Assembly: GCF_017316025.1 (NCBI RefSeq)
Contig: NZ_JAFLVT010000004.1
Span: 1 to 64,000 of the forward strand
Reading direction: 5' to 3'
DNA: 64,000 nucleotides
Origin: Candidatus Enterococcus myersii
GTDB lineage: Bacteria > Bacillota > Bacilli > Lactobacillales > Enterococcaceae
Position 1 is the first letter of the stretch; every line of letters begins with the position of its first letter. Under the pieces are notes generated by a model. It saw only the letters and a program-made list of their open reading frames with translations, had not been told where the DNA came from and did not search any database. The translations under genes and the position numbers were made by a program. Shown in pieces: positions 39,847 through 48,990 of the stretch.

Positions 39847-42800
39847 TTACTTCACTTGTTTGTTACGATACCAGTAATAGCCGCCAATTAGACCACCAAT
39901 TAGCAAAATAACTAGTGCCAATTGCATGAATTTTACGATTCCACTTCCCCCAGTAGAAGGCAGGTCCCCTACATCTAGTTCATTATGAACCAAGAAGTAC
40001 ATTTTCTCACTTTCACCATAATTCACGGTAAAAGTATTGTTTATTGGCTTACTTTTCGCGTCCAAATAGCGAACGTGATACCCAGTTGTCGTTTCGACAA
40101 GTTGATATTCTTTACCATCTGCTAAAATTTTTGTCCAATCGGTAATGGTATTTCTTGCTGGTGTTGTATCAGTGAAGCGAATTTTTGTTTTAATATCTTT
40201 TGCAGAAATACTGACACTACCATAAGCAACTGGTTTATTTGTGTCCAAAGCTTGAATTTCAAATTCAAATTCTTTACCGTCATTAGGAAGCGGCACATTA
40301 CCTGTGAGTTTTTTCTCAGCTTCAAACTCAAAAATGTCTTCTTTGGTATTCTCTGCTGTAAAATTAATCGTAATATCTTCATTATATTGAGCCGGGACAT
40401 CAAAAGAATTCCCTTGGGATTCATCAGAGTTGCCGCGGATAGTATAAACAACTTTATACCCTTCACTATTTGTTTCCACAATATAATAGCTACCCTCACC
40501 TAACAGCGCTGTCCATTGATCTTTAGTCGTAATTTCAGCATTACTATTGTTAGGATCTGTGAAAACGATTGGAGCAGGATTATTTTTCTCAGAGACAATA
40601 GCTTCTCCATTTGCGATTATAGGATCGGTTGTTGCTTGTTTATTACCATCTTGTTTGCGTAATTCAAAGTTGAAAGTTTTGCTTTCTTCTAAATTTTCTC
40701 CTGTTACTTTTTTACTACCCGTCAAATTAATTTTTGGTGGTTCTTTATCTTTGCTGTTTTTGACGACAAGTCCAATATTATTAACAGCCCCAGCAACGAA
40801 TTTGATTTCATCCGTAGTAACATCATTCACATTGTAACTGGCGTTATAACCTTGTTTTTCCGTTTCAACAATCACATATGTCTTGTCTGGATTCACAATT
40901 GCAAACCAATCATTACCACTGATGCTAATTTGATAGTTTTCATCCTTATAAAATTTAATAGTCGCTGTTTTTTCACCTTTTTTGACCTCTGCTTTACCAA
41001 AGGCCAAGATGTTATCTGTCAATTTTTCTTTGATTTCAAATTTAAAGGTTTTATCTGCTGCAACTGCTTCTGAAACTTCTTTTTTGCCTTTGATGGTAAA
41101 TTCATCTTCATAATTTGTTACTAAAAAGTTGATATGAACGGCCTTATCTTTGGCAAAATTAGCAGTAAATTTATTATTCCCTTCACCGCCGTAACCCGAA
41201 TATTTCACATTGTAACCATGAGTTGAAGTTTCCACTAATTGATAATTTGCGCCATCTTCAAGTATTTTTCCCCAGTCGCTATCGCCAATTTCATTTTTTT
41301 CGCTATCACGATCACCTGCTGAAGGGTAAAACTTGATGACTTTTTCAGTGTTGCTCCCGTCATTTTTAGTGTAAGTTACTTTACCGTAAGCAGCTGTGGC
41401 AGTTGCTTTACCCTCCACAATTTTTTGAACTTCAAACAAGAAATTCGTTTCTTTGTCGACAGTATCTTTTAATATTTTTTTAGCGCCAAACTTAAACTCC
41501 GCTTGTGCTTTTACATTGTAGACAGGGTGATAGGTTGTGGTAGTCGCTGTACCAGGCGTAATCTTAAAATAAATTTTATCCGTATAAGCCGGATAAGACT
41601 GCCCATTTTTATCTTTTGGTGGGGTAATCTCAACAAAGTAATATTGATACCCTTGTGAAAGACCGCTAACTGTTAGGCGCCCCTGCGCATCCGTCTTATA
41701 TGGCTGACCGTCTGGATTTATTTTGACATGTTTATCTTGCTCAATTACATATAAATCAAATTCCGCCCCGCCCAGATATTCATCTTCAACAGGATCTTGT
41801 TTAATAATCGTCACACTACCCTTAGGTTTATAATCCCATTTATGGGTTTCTGTTCCTCCATTCCACTCTGAGAAAATCAAATTTCCTTCAACTGTTGTAC
41901 TCGCTTTGCCTGTGGCACCTGGGGCAACGATAGCACCTTGGATAATTGCACCAATATTAATGTTTTCTTTATATAAAGCGTCACTACCTGCTGAATAGAA
42001 ATTATACAGCACAGGGCTTTTTGTAAAGACAGAATGCTCTCCTGTATTAATCTTTTGACCATCAGAATCTTGGAGCTCGATTTCTTGTTTATAATTAAAA
42101 TTTTTGGTACCTGCCGAAATTTCCACATTAAAGTAGACGTTGCGCACTTTCCCCGAGTGATCGGGCTCTAATCCTTTAATGGTTAATTTACGTTGAACCT
42201 CATGGGAACTTGGCGCGATTTTAATCACGATAGACTCCATATTGTCGTAGGGTGCTTTGGTTAAATCAATCTTTTGTTCATGAATCTGATTATTATTATC
42301 CGTAAAGAAAGCTTTATCAACAACAATGTCTGGCTCCCAAGTGGCAATATCTCTATTTAGATTTTCTAAATAAGCAAATTCCTCCTCAAAATTGATGTAA
42401 GGTATAGAACTTTCCCGCTCAAAACTTATATTACCGCTAAAATCAACCTTCCTATTATTTAAATATATTTCATTTGCATTCTTACGATAAGAAATACCTG
42501 ACCCCAGTACAAATTTAGCCGGTGCTTGTGGCGAAGATTTGTTAATACCATTAAAGCCATCTCCCAGCTCTCCGGCATAAAAAAGTTCATTTGCCGAACC
42601 CGCTCCCGTATTCGTTCTTACATTAGCGATTGGAGCGGCGAAATTTCCATTCAAATGTTGACCTAAATCAATTTTTTTTGCAAAGACATGGAACAAGCCT
42701 GCTGCTCGTAACGTTGTCAATCGTGCGGAGGGTTCATCATCATAAACCGTCTTAGCATAGGACAATCCATCTGCTGATGTTGGAGAATTTTCTGCTCCTA

Positions 42801-43779
42801 TTTGTCTTGTGGAAGTCGCTTGTGAGCTGTTGCTACCAGCACCTCCACTTGCTCGAGTCTCTTCTGCTGTCACCACTTGTTTATCTAACAGTTGCGTTTC
42901 TTTTTTAGCTTCATCCACTAACCAGACAGATATTTTCATCTGCTTTGTATCTGTTCCAAATTCTGCTGTGAAATTACTCGTTGGGTTAGCGTTTTTCTCT
43001 TCGCGATAATTTCCTTTATCTTCTGTCACGTTATCCTTTGAGATATTGGCTTTGTTATTCGGATTTAAAATTTGGTATCTGATTTTATATTTTTGATTTT
43101 CTGAAAAAGCTTTAGTAAAAGTAACTTGCCAGTCTGCTTTTGCGCCATTATCTTTTAGCGTATTCGTATAGCTGACTTTTAGTCCTTTAATCTGAATCAG
43201 AGTTTGTTTATCATTAGCATCTCTTAAATCGGTCAAATCCAATTCATCTTTTTTCGGCACAAAAATTAGTTCTTTTTTTGCTTGCTCTTTTTCACTAAGC
43301 AAAGGATTTTCTACAACTTGTCCCGAAGATTGCACCGTTTCATTTTCACCTGTTGCCGCAGGCGTTTCTGCTACTAAACGCGTTGCTAAATAGTAACGTT
43401 TCCCCGCTGTAATAGGGATTTTGAACGTTCCTTCTTCTTTCAATTGTTGTTCAGAGTACCAACCTTCTGGTGTTTTACCAAAATCAGTGGTCGCTTCTAA
43501 GTCAATACTTTTGTTTTCCTCATCGGCTACTAAAAAATGGAGGCGTAAAGTTTCATCTGGTTGATGTGGCCGTTTTTGATACTTGATTTGAATATACGGC
43601 CCCGTTTCATTTTCTTGCAGTGTTTGCGTCAACAAAAGATTATCATTTTTGATCACGTCTTCTGTTTCATCATTACTGGCAGATGTTTTCCAGATAGATG
43701 ATGCCGACAACAAGCCTTCAAGAAACGGTGATAGCATTAATACTATGATTAATAATGCAGTAATTTTCTTTTTCATCAT
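39847..43779 (-). CDS. LPSTG-anchored surface/pilus protein with tandem isopeptide-type domains
   Basis: A 1310-residue cell-wall protein. A signal peptide (1-28) leads an adhesin-like N-terminus (about 40-310), a Ser/Thr-rich linker, a region resembling a choice-of-anchor A domain (about 355-640), a Cna_B domain (655-742) and four tandem domains of about 115 residues (762-889, 893-1009, 1016-1144, 1149-1267). Each repeat has an early Lys, a central VET and a terminal Asn, as in pilin isopeptide-linkage domains. A canonical sorting signal follows: LPSTG (1273-1277), TM and a basic tail. AAGGAG precedes the ATG. Confidence 0.88.
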   Translation of the reverse strand: MMKKKITALLIIVLMLSPFLEGLLSASSIWKTSASNDETEDVIKNDNLLLTQTLQENETGPYIQIKYQKRPHQPDETLRLHFLVADEENKSIDLEATTDFGKTPEGWYSEQQLKEEGTFKIPITAGKRYYLATRLVAETPAATGENETVQSSGQVVENPLLSEKEQAKKELIFVPKKDELDLTDLRDANDKQTLIQIKGLKVSYTNTLKDNGAKADWQVTFTKAFSENQKYKIRYQILNPNNKANISKDNVTEDKGNYREEKNANPTSNFTAEFGTDTKQMKISVWLVDEAKKETQLLDKQVVTAEETRASGGAGSNSSQATSTRQIGAENSPTSADGLSYAKTVYDDEPSARLTTLRAAGLFHVFAKKIDLGQHLNGNFAAPIANVRTNTGAGSANELFYAGELGDGFNGINKSSPQAPAKFVLGSGISYRKNANEIYLNNRKVDFSGNISFERESSIPYINFEEEFAYLENLNRDIATWEPDIVVDKAFFTDNNNQIHEQKIDLTKAPYDNMESIVIKIAPSSHEVQRKLTIKGLEPDHSGKVRNVYFNVEISAGTKNFNYKQEIELQDSDGQKINTGEHSVFTKSPVLYNFYSAGSDALYKENINIGAIIQGAIVAPGATGKASTTVEGNLIFSEWNGGTETHKWDYKPKGSVTIIKQDPVEDEYLGGAEFDLYVIEQDKHVKINPDGQPYKTDAQGRLTVSGLSQGYQYYFVEITPPKDKNGQSYPAYTDKIYFKITPGTATTTTYHPVYNVKAQAEFKFGAKKILKDTVDKETNFLFEVQKIVEGKATATAAYGKVTYTKNDGSNTEKVIKFYPSAGDRDSEKNEIGDSDWGKILEDGANYQLVETSTHGYNVKYSGYGGEGNNKFTANFAKDKAVHINFLVTNYEDEFTIKGKKEVSEAVAADKTFKFEIKEKLTDNILAFGKAEVKKGEKTATIKFYKDENYQISISGNDWFAIVNPDKTYVIVETEKQGYNASYNVNDVTTDEIKFVAGAVNNIGLVVKNSKDKEPPKINLTGSKKVTGENLEESKTFNFELRKQDGNKQATTDPIIANGEAIVSEKNNPAPIVFTDPNNSNAEITTKDQWTALLGEGSYYIVETNSEGYKVVYTIRGNSDESQGNSFDVPAQYNEDITINFTAENTKEDIFEFEAEKKLTGNVPLPNDGKEFEFEIQALDTNKPVAYGSVSISAKDIKTKIRFTDTTPARNTITDWTKILADGKEYQLVETTTGYHVRYLDAKSKPINNTFTVNYGESEKMYFLVHNELDVGDLPSTGGSGIVKFMQLALVILLIGGLIGGYYWYRNKQVK

Positions 43780-43993
43780 TCATAACTCCTTTTAATAAAT
43801 CGTTTTACTTACCAGAAAAAACAAGCGTTATTCATGATGAAATGAAAAAAGGCAGTAGATTTAACAAATTTCTTCGTCTCACTGTATGCCTCATTACGTT
43901 CAACTATCTTATTTTATCGCTGAAATCAAAACGAGATTACTTAACCTGAAATATTCTTTTTACTATTTTTATAACCATACTAGCTCACTAAAT

Positions 43994-45355
43994 TTAGTTA
44001 TCTTCATTTTTTTTGCGCCACAAGAAAATTGCACCAATAAGAATAATTACTCCAATCACTGAAAATGCAGCTTTTCCTTCATTTGTTCGCGGTAACATTC
44101 GGCGGGTGGTTGCTTCAACTGTCGCAACTAACTGACCAAGTGTTTGTGGTAAACGTAGTCTGTTTGAAGTTTCTTGCTGGGAGTGAACTGCTTCATTTTG
44201 CGTATTGTAGACACGCGGCATTTGCTTTTGCTGCGCAGCTTCCGGCACAATACCCGTGATAAGTTCTTCCATTTTTTGGCCGTTAATCGTTACCGCTTCT
44301 TCCCAAGTTGCTGGAATGACGACCTCTACTTTTCTCGCTTCCGCGGTAATTTCATAGCCGTTTGCTGCCTGAACTTCTTCAAAATAAAAAGTTCCTGAAG
44401 GTAAAAAGCGTTCCCCAGTATTAACTAAGCCCGTTTCATCTGAAATAAATTTGTTTACCCGTTCATCGTTTAAGGGGTCTTCAGATTCTACCCATTTATT
44501 TTTCAGATCCGTTGTGGGGCTCATGTCCAAATAAAGCCGTCTCCCGCTTTCTTCCCGATATAAAACAAATGTTGCTCCTGCTAGCGCACCTAGATTTTCA
44601 CCGCTTCGGTTTTGACCAAATTTATAAAAGTATGGATCACGAACATAGCCGACATTTTTGGGATACAGATGGATTTCTGTTAACTCTTCATTATTTGCCA
44701 TCACAGGTAATGTCACCAAAATCGGCTTAGCAAATTTTTCCAAGTCAACATTTAATTCTTTTGTTTCAGATACCGCTGTTTCCACAATTAAATAGGCTTT
44801 AAAGGTATCGCCTTCTTTACGTGGCAAATTAGTAAAACGTGCTATTCCCGCTTGCTTTGAAGCGGGATTATCTTTTGTGATCACATCATTTTTGGTTACT
44901 ACTGTCTTACTGTTGGCAATGCTCATTTGTGGTAATTGCGCATTTTCAGCAATCTTAATGGCATTACTTCTTGTCATGCGAGAAAAGACTTGTACGATAT
45001 CTCTTGCATCCTGAATCTCACTGTCGTGGTAATACTTTTTAAAGGTTGCTACATCCACTAATTTTGTCGCATCCCATATTTTATACTGGGCGCCGTTTAG
45101 CGGAACTGAATTTTCTAATAATGTATTATCCTGACTTTGACCGTCTTCCTTTTCTTTATCGATAGGAAGTCCGTCATTATCATAAAACCAAGAATCTAAA
45201 TTTTCATTAGCTCGCCAACGCACATCTCGAAAAATTCGTTTGTGCAAAACGATATCGATCGCCTCACCCGCTGCGTCAGCTGATTTTCCAGCAAAAAAAG
45301 CTGAACATAAACCGACCATAAATAATGGTAGTAATAAAAATATTATTTTTTTCAT
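43994..45355 (-). CDS. Pilin with YPKN motif and variant LPRTN sorting signal
   Basis: The best candidate for the pilus backbone. From the ATG at 45355 (453 residues, GGAGGGG upstream): signal peptide (1-29), an N-terminal domain opening IDIVLHKRIF, the pilin motif IHLYPKN (228-234) whose lysine is the usual polymerisation residue, an E-box-like FYFEEVQAANGY (323-334), and a sorting signal LPRTN (421-425) followed by a hydrophobic stretch and WRKKNEDN. LPRTN instead of LPXTG is unusual. It is probably the first gene of the leftward pilus operon. Confidence 0.88.
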   Translation of the reverse strand: MKKIIFLLLPLFMVGLCSAFFAGKSADAAGEAIDIVLHKRIFRDVRWRANENLDSWFYDNDGLPIDKEKEDGQSQDNTLLENSVPLNGAQYKIWDATKLVDVATFKKYYHDSEIQDARDIVQVFSRMTRSNAIKIAENAQLPQMSIANSKTVVTKNDVITKDNPASKQAGIARFTNLPRKEGDTFKAYLIVETAVSETKELNVDLEKFAKPILVTLPVMANNEELTEIHLYPKNVGYVRDPYFYKFGQNRSGENLGALAGATFVLYREESGRRLYLDMSPTTDLKNKWVESEDPLNDERVNKFISDETGLVNTGERFLPSGTFYFEEVQAANGYEITAEARKVEVVIPATWEEAVTINGQKMEELITGIVPEAAQQKQMPRVYNTQNEAVHSQQETSNRLRLPQTLGQLVATVEATTRRMLPRTNEGKAAFSVIGVIILIGAIFLWRKKNEDN

Positions 45356-45849
45356 ATAACCCCTCCACTTAACCATCTACTTATAAATAAGTTTAAGCAA
45401 TGGAGTGTGCCTCTATTGTACACACTCTGATTGATTTTCTCACTTTACTCATACTTTTCTTTTCTTCAAAAAAAGAATAAAAACGATCGTTATTTAACTT
45501 TGCAGAATTAGCGATCTAATTTGAAAAAAGTTCCTTTCCTCCATTATTTAATCTTTTTTACTTAGCAAATTTATTAAAAACATAAAGATTATTTGTTAAA
45601 ATTGATTTAGATGTAATGATTCTCCAACCAAAAAAGCTTTTACAATCTTCAAATAAATCACTTAAATAAGAATATCATCTAATCTTTTTTTAATCAACAA
45701 ACAACTCGCCTAGTTTAAAGCAAGCTATAAACGCCATTTTAAAAGCTTTCCCAAATAACAAAATAACAAATCCATATATAAATATTTTAATTTTAACAAT
45801 ATCATGATAAAATAAAAATTAGATAAGTATTCTTTAAGGAGGTGGAATA
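45356..45849. promoter_or_regulatory. Divergent regulatory region between pilin and Mga-like regulator
   Basis: A 494-base A/T-rich gap between two divergent genes, so both promoters must lie here. On plus, TTTTAA-17-TAAAAT ends about 35 bases before a perfect AAGGAGGTGG ribosome site. On minus, TACAAT lies about 60 bases before the pilin ATG with no good -35, as expected for an activator-dependent promoter. Mga-type activators bind upstream of such promoters. No binding site can be named from sequence. Confidence 0.5.
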
Positions 45850-47259
45850 ATGTTACTAAGTCCATTAATTTTAGATGACGCCGCCAGACAGAAAATCAGC
45901 GTGATGGAGTTTTTTTCAGATAAGGAAGCAGGCACTTACTCGATAAATTATCTTTGCTCTGAACTAAATTTGTCCTATACAACCTTAAGTACCCTGACAC
46001 AAGAAATTCATGAGAATTTATTAGAACTTGCAGGGAAGCCTTTTTTAACCGCTAACGGTAAAATATTATGGCACCCGGCAGATTATCATCACAACGAATA
46101 CATTCAATATCTCGTTCGGACTTCTATTCCGTATAATTTCATCTTGTATTCCTTAATCAAACCTGAGGCAACTTTTGAAAATTTTTGTGAAGATTTTTAC
46201 TTGAGTCAATCAACGATTTTACGGAAATTACGTCCTTTGAAAAAGTATTTAAATTCTTTTAGAATTCGCCTACTAGCTTCTAAAATGAAGATTGACGGAA
46301 ATGAAGCGATGCTACGGATGTTTTATACCACCTATTTGTGGGCGGGAAATTTAGGAAAAGATATCCATCAGAGTGAATTCAATTTTTGCGATGAACGTAA
46401 GATTATGCGGGAGCTTCATTTTGATAAAGCGAATTTCATGCACCCGCGGGAAATATTTCTGCGCCTTTGCGTTAATCGTTTGCGGGCAGAACAAGGTTAC
46501 AAACTGGAGTTACCTAAATTTCAAACGTTGCCTTTTAGTGAGTTCTTGCCATCGTTGACAACTTATTGTGAAAAATTCATCACCGATCCACAGCAGGCAT
46601 ACTTACAAGGTCGTTTTATTTCCTACATGTTGTATTTCACGCCTTTTTATATCAACATCAACGACTTTCGAATCAAAGAACTTAACGAATATTACGAAGA
46701 ACTAAAGGAAGCGGGAAATAGTTTAATCGACTTAATTGAAGAGTATGAGCAATACTTCTTTACCGAATTAGTCCCTGAAACAACGCCTGATTATGAAGAG
46801 TCCTTTCTATTACATATCAACTTATTCGTAACCTTAATGAATTATGTCATTCATCAAGGTGATTCTCCTTTAATTATGGATATTACGCGTCATGAACACG
46901 CCCATGAACATGATGCCTATCTTGAATTATTAAAGCGAAATGGTGATTTTTTCCGTCGCATCTGCCGTCGTAAAAACTTTGCCTGGCTTGCGGATTGTTG
47001 TGATGATTTAGTAGAAGATGTGACCTATAATATTTTGCCGACCTTCAAAAACTGTTACGACAACCAAACACTAAATGTCGGTATTTTAACAATTCCTGAT
47101 TACTTTATTATGCAAACCGTCAAAGAAGTTTTAAATCAGTTTGGCTTTGTTCAAGTTTATTTTACGAACTTTGATGATCCTAATATTGATTTTTTCATCA
47201 GTACCTTTGACGTTCTTTTACCTGATAATTTAGCAAAACCAAATTTCATTGTTGAATAA
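45850..47259 (+). CDS. Mga/EbpR-like transcriptional activator, interrupted by an in-frame stop
   Basis: A 469-residue regulator with an Mga-type HTH (about 40-85), a second HTH-like region (FCEDFYLSQSTILRKLRPLKKYL, about 113-135) and a PRD-like central part. Its position, divergent from the pilin operon, matches EbpR of the E. faecalis pilus locus. The TAA at 47257-47259 is followed in frame by 55 coherent codons to the next TAA at 47425-47427. A full-length form would be about 525 residues, so the gene may be truncated, decaying or read through. Confidence 0.85.
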   Translation: MLLSPLILDDAARQKISVMEFFSDKEAGTYSINYLCSELNLSYTTLSTLTQEIHENLLELAGKPFLTANGKILWHPADYHHNEYIQYLVRTSIPYNFILYSLIKPEATFENFCEDFYLSQSTILRKLRPLKKYLNSFRIRLLASKMKIDGNEAMLRMFYTTYLWAGNLGKDIHQSEFNFCDERKIMRELHFDKANFMHPREIFLRLCVNRLRAEQGYKLELPKFQTLPFSEFLPSLTTYCEKFITDPQQAYLQGRFISYMLYFTPFYININDFRIKELNEYYEELKEAGNSLIDLIEEYEQYFFTELVPETTPDYEESFLLHINLFVTLMNYVIHQGDSPLIMDITRHEHAHEHDAYLELLKRNGDFFRRICRRKNFAWLADCCDDLVEDVTYNILPTFKNCYDNQTLNVGILTIPDYFIMQTVKEVLNQFGFVQVYFTNFDDPNIDFFISTFDVLLPDNLAKPNFIVE

Positions 47260-47427
47260 ATCGAAGATAGCAGTTATGAAAAAGAACTTTTTGCCCAACT
47301 TTGGCACGCTTATCGTCAAAAAACATTACAGCAATCTAAGCTGCAAAGAAAAAACTGTCAGCAACTGTCTTCTTTAAACGGTGAATGCGACAAAGCAATG
47401 TCTAAAGATATCGATGCTGCCAATTAA
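47260..47427 (+). other. In-frame continuation of the Mga-like regulator after its stop codon
   Basis: The frame of the regulator resumes directly after TAA as IEDSSYEKELFAQLWHAY and runs to a stop at 47427 without a start codon or ribosome site of its own. The sequence is hydrophilic, has ordinary codon use and looks like a genuine C-terminal tail of an Mga-type protein. It is best explained as the original 3' end cut off by a nonsense change. Confidence 0.65.
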
Positions 47428-47430
47428 AGC

Positions 47431-47480
47431 AATAAAAGCCAAACCTGATCGAGTGATTTCGGTCAGGTTTGGCTTTTATT
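47431..47480. terminator. Bidirectional terminator between regulator and pilin paralogue
   Basis: A perfect 15-base stem (47434-47448 with 47463-47477) flanked by A- and T-rich ends closes the plus-strand regulator and the minus-strand pilin-like gene. It sits right after the distal stop at 47427, which supports the regulator originally ending there. Confidence 0.88.
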
Positions 47481-47493
47481 TAGGGTTACTTAT

Positions 47494-48702
47494 TTATTTG
47501 GTTTTATCTTTATAAAATTTACGTATGGAAAATCCAAACAACAGCAGTAAAAATAGTACAATCAACATAATCTCAAAACCTAGTTCGCCTTTTTTAAACT
47601 TTTCAGGCAACTGCTTTGTAGCCAAGACTACATTATTCAGACTAAAACCTTGGACTCTATTTTTTGCCCGTTGAACGTGTAGCACTTTAGGCGTCGCCTT
47701 TTGTAATACAATTTCTGGTACTTTACCATCTCGCATTTCGCAAATTCCTACGCCATTAACAGTGGCTGGGAAAAAATCCCCCTTTAAATCCGTCCAGGAC
47801 GTTGGAATGAAGACTTCGACATCGCTGATTTGCACATTTTTATCAAAACCTGGAACTGCTTTAATTTCTTGAAAATAATAAGTTCCTGGTGGTAAGTTGC
47901 GATGATTCGTAGTAATTAATCCTTCTTCATCGGATACAAAGTGTTCTAGGCGCTTATCATTTCTAGGTTGCTCAGAAAATGTCCAGGAATACCACGTATC
48001 ACTGCCATCATTTTTTTCCAAATAAAGTCTTTTCGCTTCATCATTAAGTTTATACAACACATACTCCACACCAGCTAAAGGCATTTCACCGGTGCCCCTC
48101 ATTTTGCCATAATTGAAAAAATAAGGGTGTCGCGAATAGTATACTGTTTCCAAATACAAATCTACTTCGTTTTCAGGATATTCTTTGGGATCAAAGACGG
48201 TAGGAACCACACTTTGCTCTTGCACCCCGTTAATTTCTGAATTCGGCTCTGCTTTGACTTCTAAGATTAAATACAAGGGGTCTTTTGCTTGCTGTCGGGG
48301 AAGATTCACGGTCGCAACGCCAGCTTGTTTTGTCTTTTTGTCATAAGTCGTTTGTGCTTTTGCAACAATCTTATATTTTTTAGCTGCCTCAAAAACATCG
48401 CGACGTGTCGCATCTTTCCAATCTGCTAATACAATTTTTTTAGGTTTTGCTTTTGCATCGAGGGGTTGGGTTAAATCATAAATGATAAAGTTAGCCCCAT
48501 CTTGTGGCAATGTTTGACTAAGAAAAGCTCTCTTTTCATCTGCTACCTTCAAATCATAGGTTATCTTATTTTCAATATCGAAAAAAATGCGCTTGTGCAG
48601 ACGCAATGTAATTTCTTCTGTTGCAAAGGTTGGCCTTGCCACTGCAAAACAACCGAGAAAAATAACAATCGTAAAAACAAGTAGTTCAATCTGGCGTTTC
48701 AT
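47494..48702 (-). CDS. Degenerate pilin-like paralogue
   Basis: 402 residues from the ATG at 48702. It parallels the YPKN pilin along its length: signal peptide (1-27), ITLRLHKRIFFD opening, HPYFFNYGKMRGTGEMPLAG core, and an E-box-like YYFQEIKAVPGF. The pilin motif has become VDLYLET (180-186), without the lysine, and the sorting motif is LPEKF (365-369) followed by a long hydrophobic segment and a basic tail. It could be an integral membrane minor subunit, a base pilin or a decaying duplicate. The ribosome site is GGTGGTGAG. Confidence 0.8.
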   Translation of the reverse strand: MKRQIELLVFTIVIFLGCFAVARPTFATEEITLRLHKRIFFDIENKITYDLKVADEKRAFLSQTLPQDGANFIIYDLTQPLDAKAKPKKIVLADWKDATRRDVFEAAKKYKIVAKAQTTYDKKTKQAGVATVNLPRQQAKDPLYLILEVKAEPNSEINGVQEQSVVPTVFDPKEYPENEVDLYLETVYYSRHPYFFNYGKMRGTGEMPLAGVEYVLYKLNDEAKRLYLEKNDGSDTWYSWTFSEQPRNDKRLEHFVSDEEGLITTNHRNLPPGTYYFQEIKAVPGFDKNVQISDVEVFIPTSWTDLKGDFFPATVNGVGICEMRDGKVPEIVLQKATPKVLHVQRAKNRVQGFSLNNVVLATKQLPEKFKKGELGFEIMLIVLFLLLLFGFSIRKFYKDKTK

Positions 48703-48922
48703 CTTCTCACCACCTAATATTAAAATATCCTCATTTAAAGTATAGCATATTTTTAAGCAACGTCCATTTCGGCACAAAATTTTTTCAAAAAGTAAGCAAG
48801 AATCGATTAGCTGCTAATTCGTAATTAAAATAAAAAAGCTCGTGCTTCATAACAAATAAAAAGCACCAAAAAACGCGAGAAAATTTCTATCAATTAGCTT
48901 TTTCGTATCAAAACTTTTTTAC

Positions 48923-48966
48923 AAAAAAACTAGGACAAAAGCAAATGGGCTTTGTCCTAGTTTTTC
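48923..48966. terminator. Terminator after the PASTA kinase gene
   Basis: The stem AACTAGGACAAA/TTTGTCCTAGTT (48928-48939 with 48951-48962) has A-runs left and T-runs right. It ends the priA-to-prkC operon and marks the right edge of the pilus locus. Confidence 0.88.
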
Positions 48967-48990
48967 ATCTTCTTTTAAATGAGTGATTAA

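Noticed and set aside
40122-40499. Minus-strand 125-codon frame inside the LPSTG gene
   Set aside because: It is an alternate frame of the isopeptide-domain repeats. No ribosome site or recognisable motif is present.
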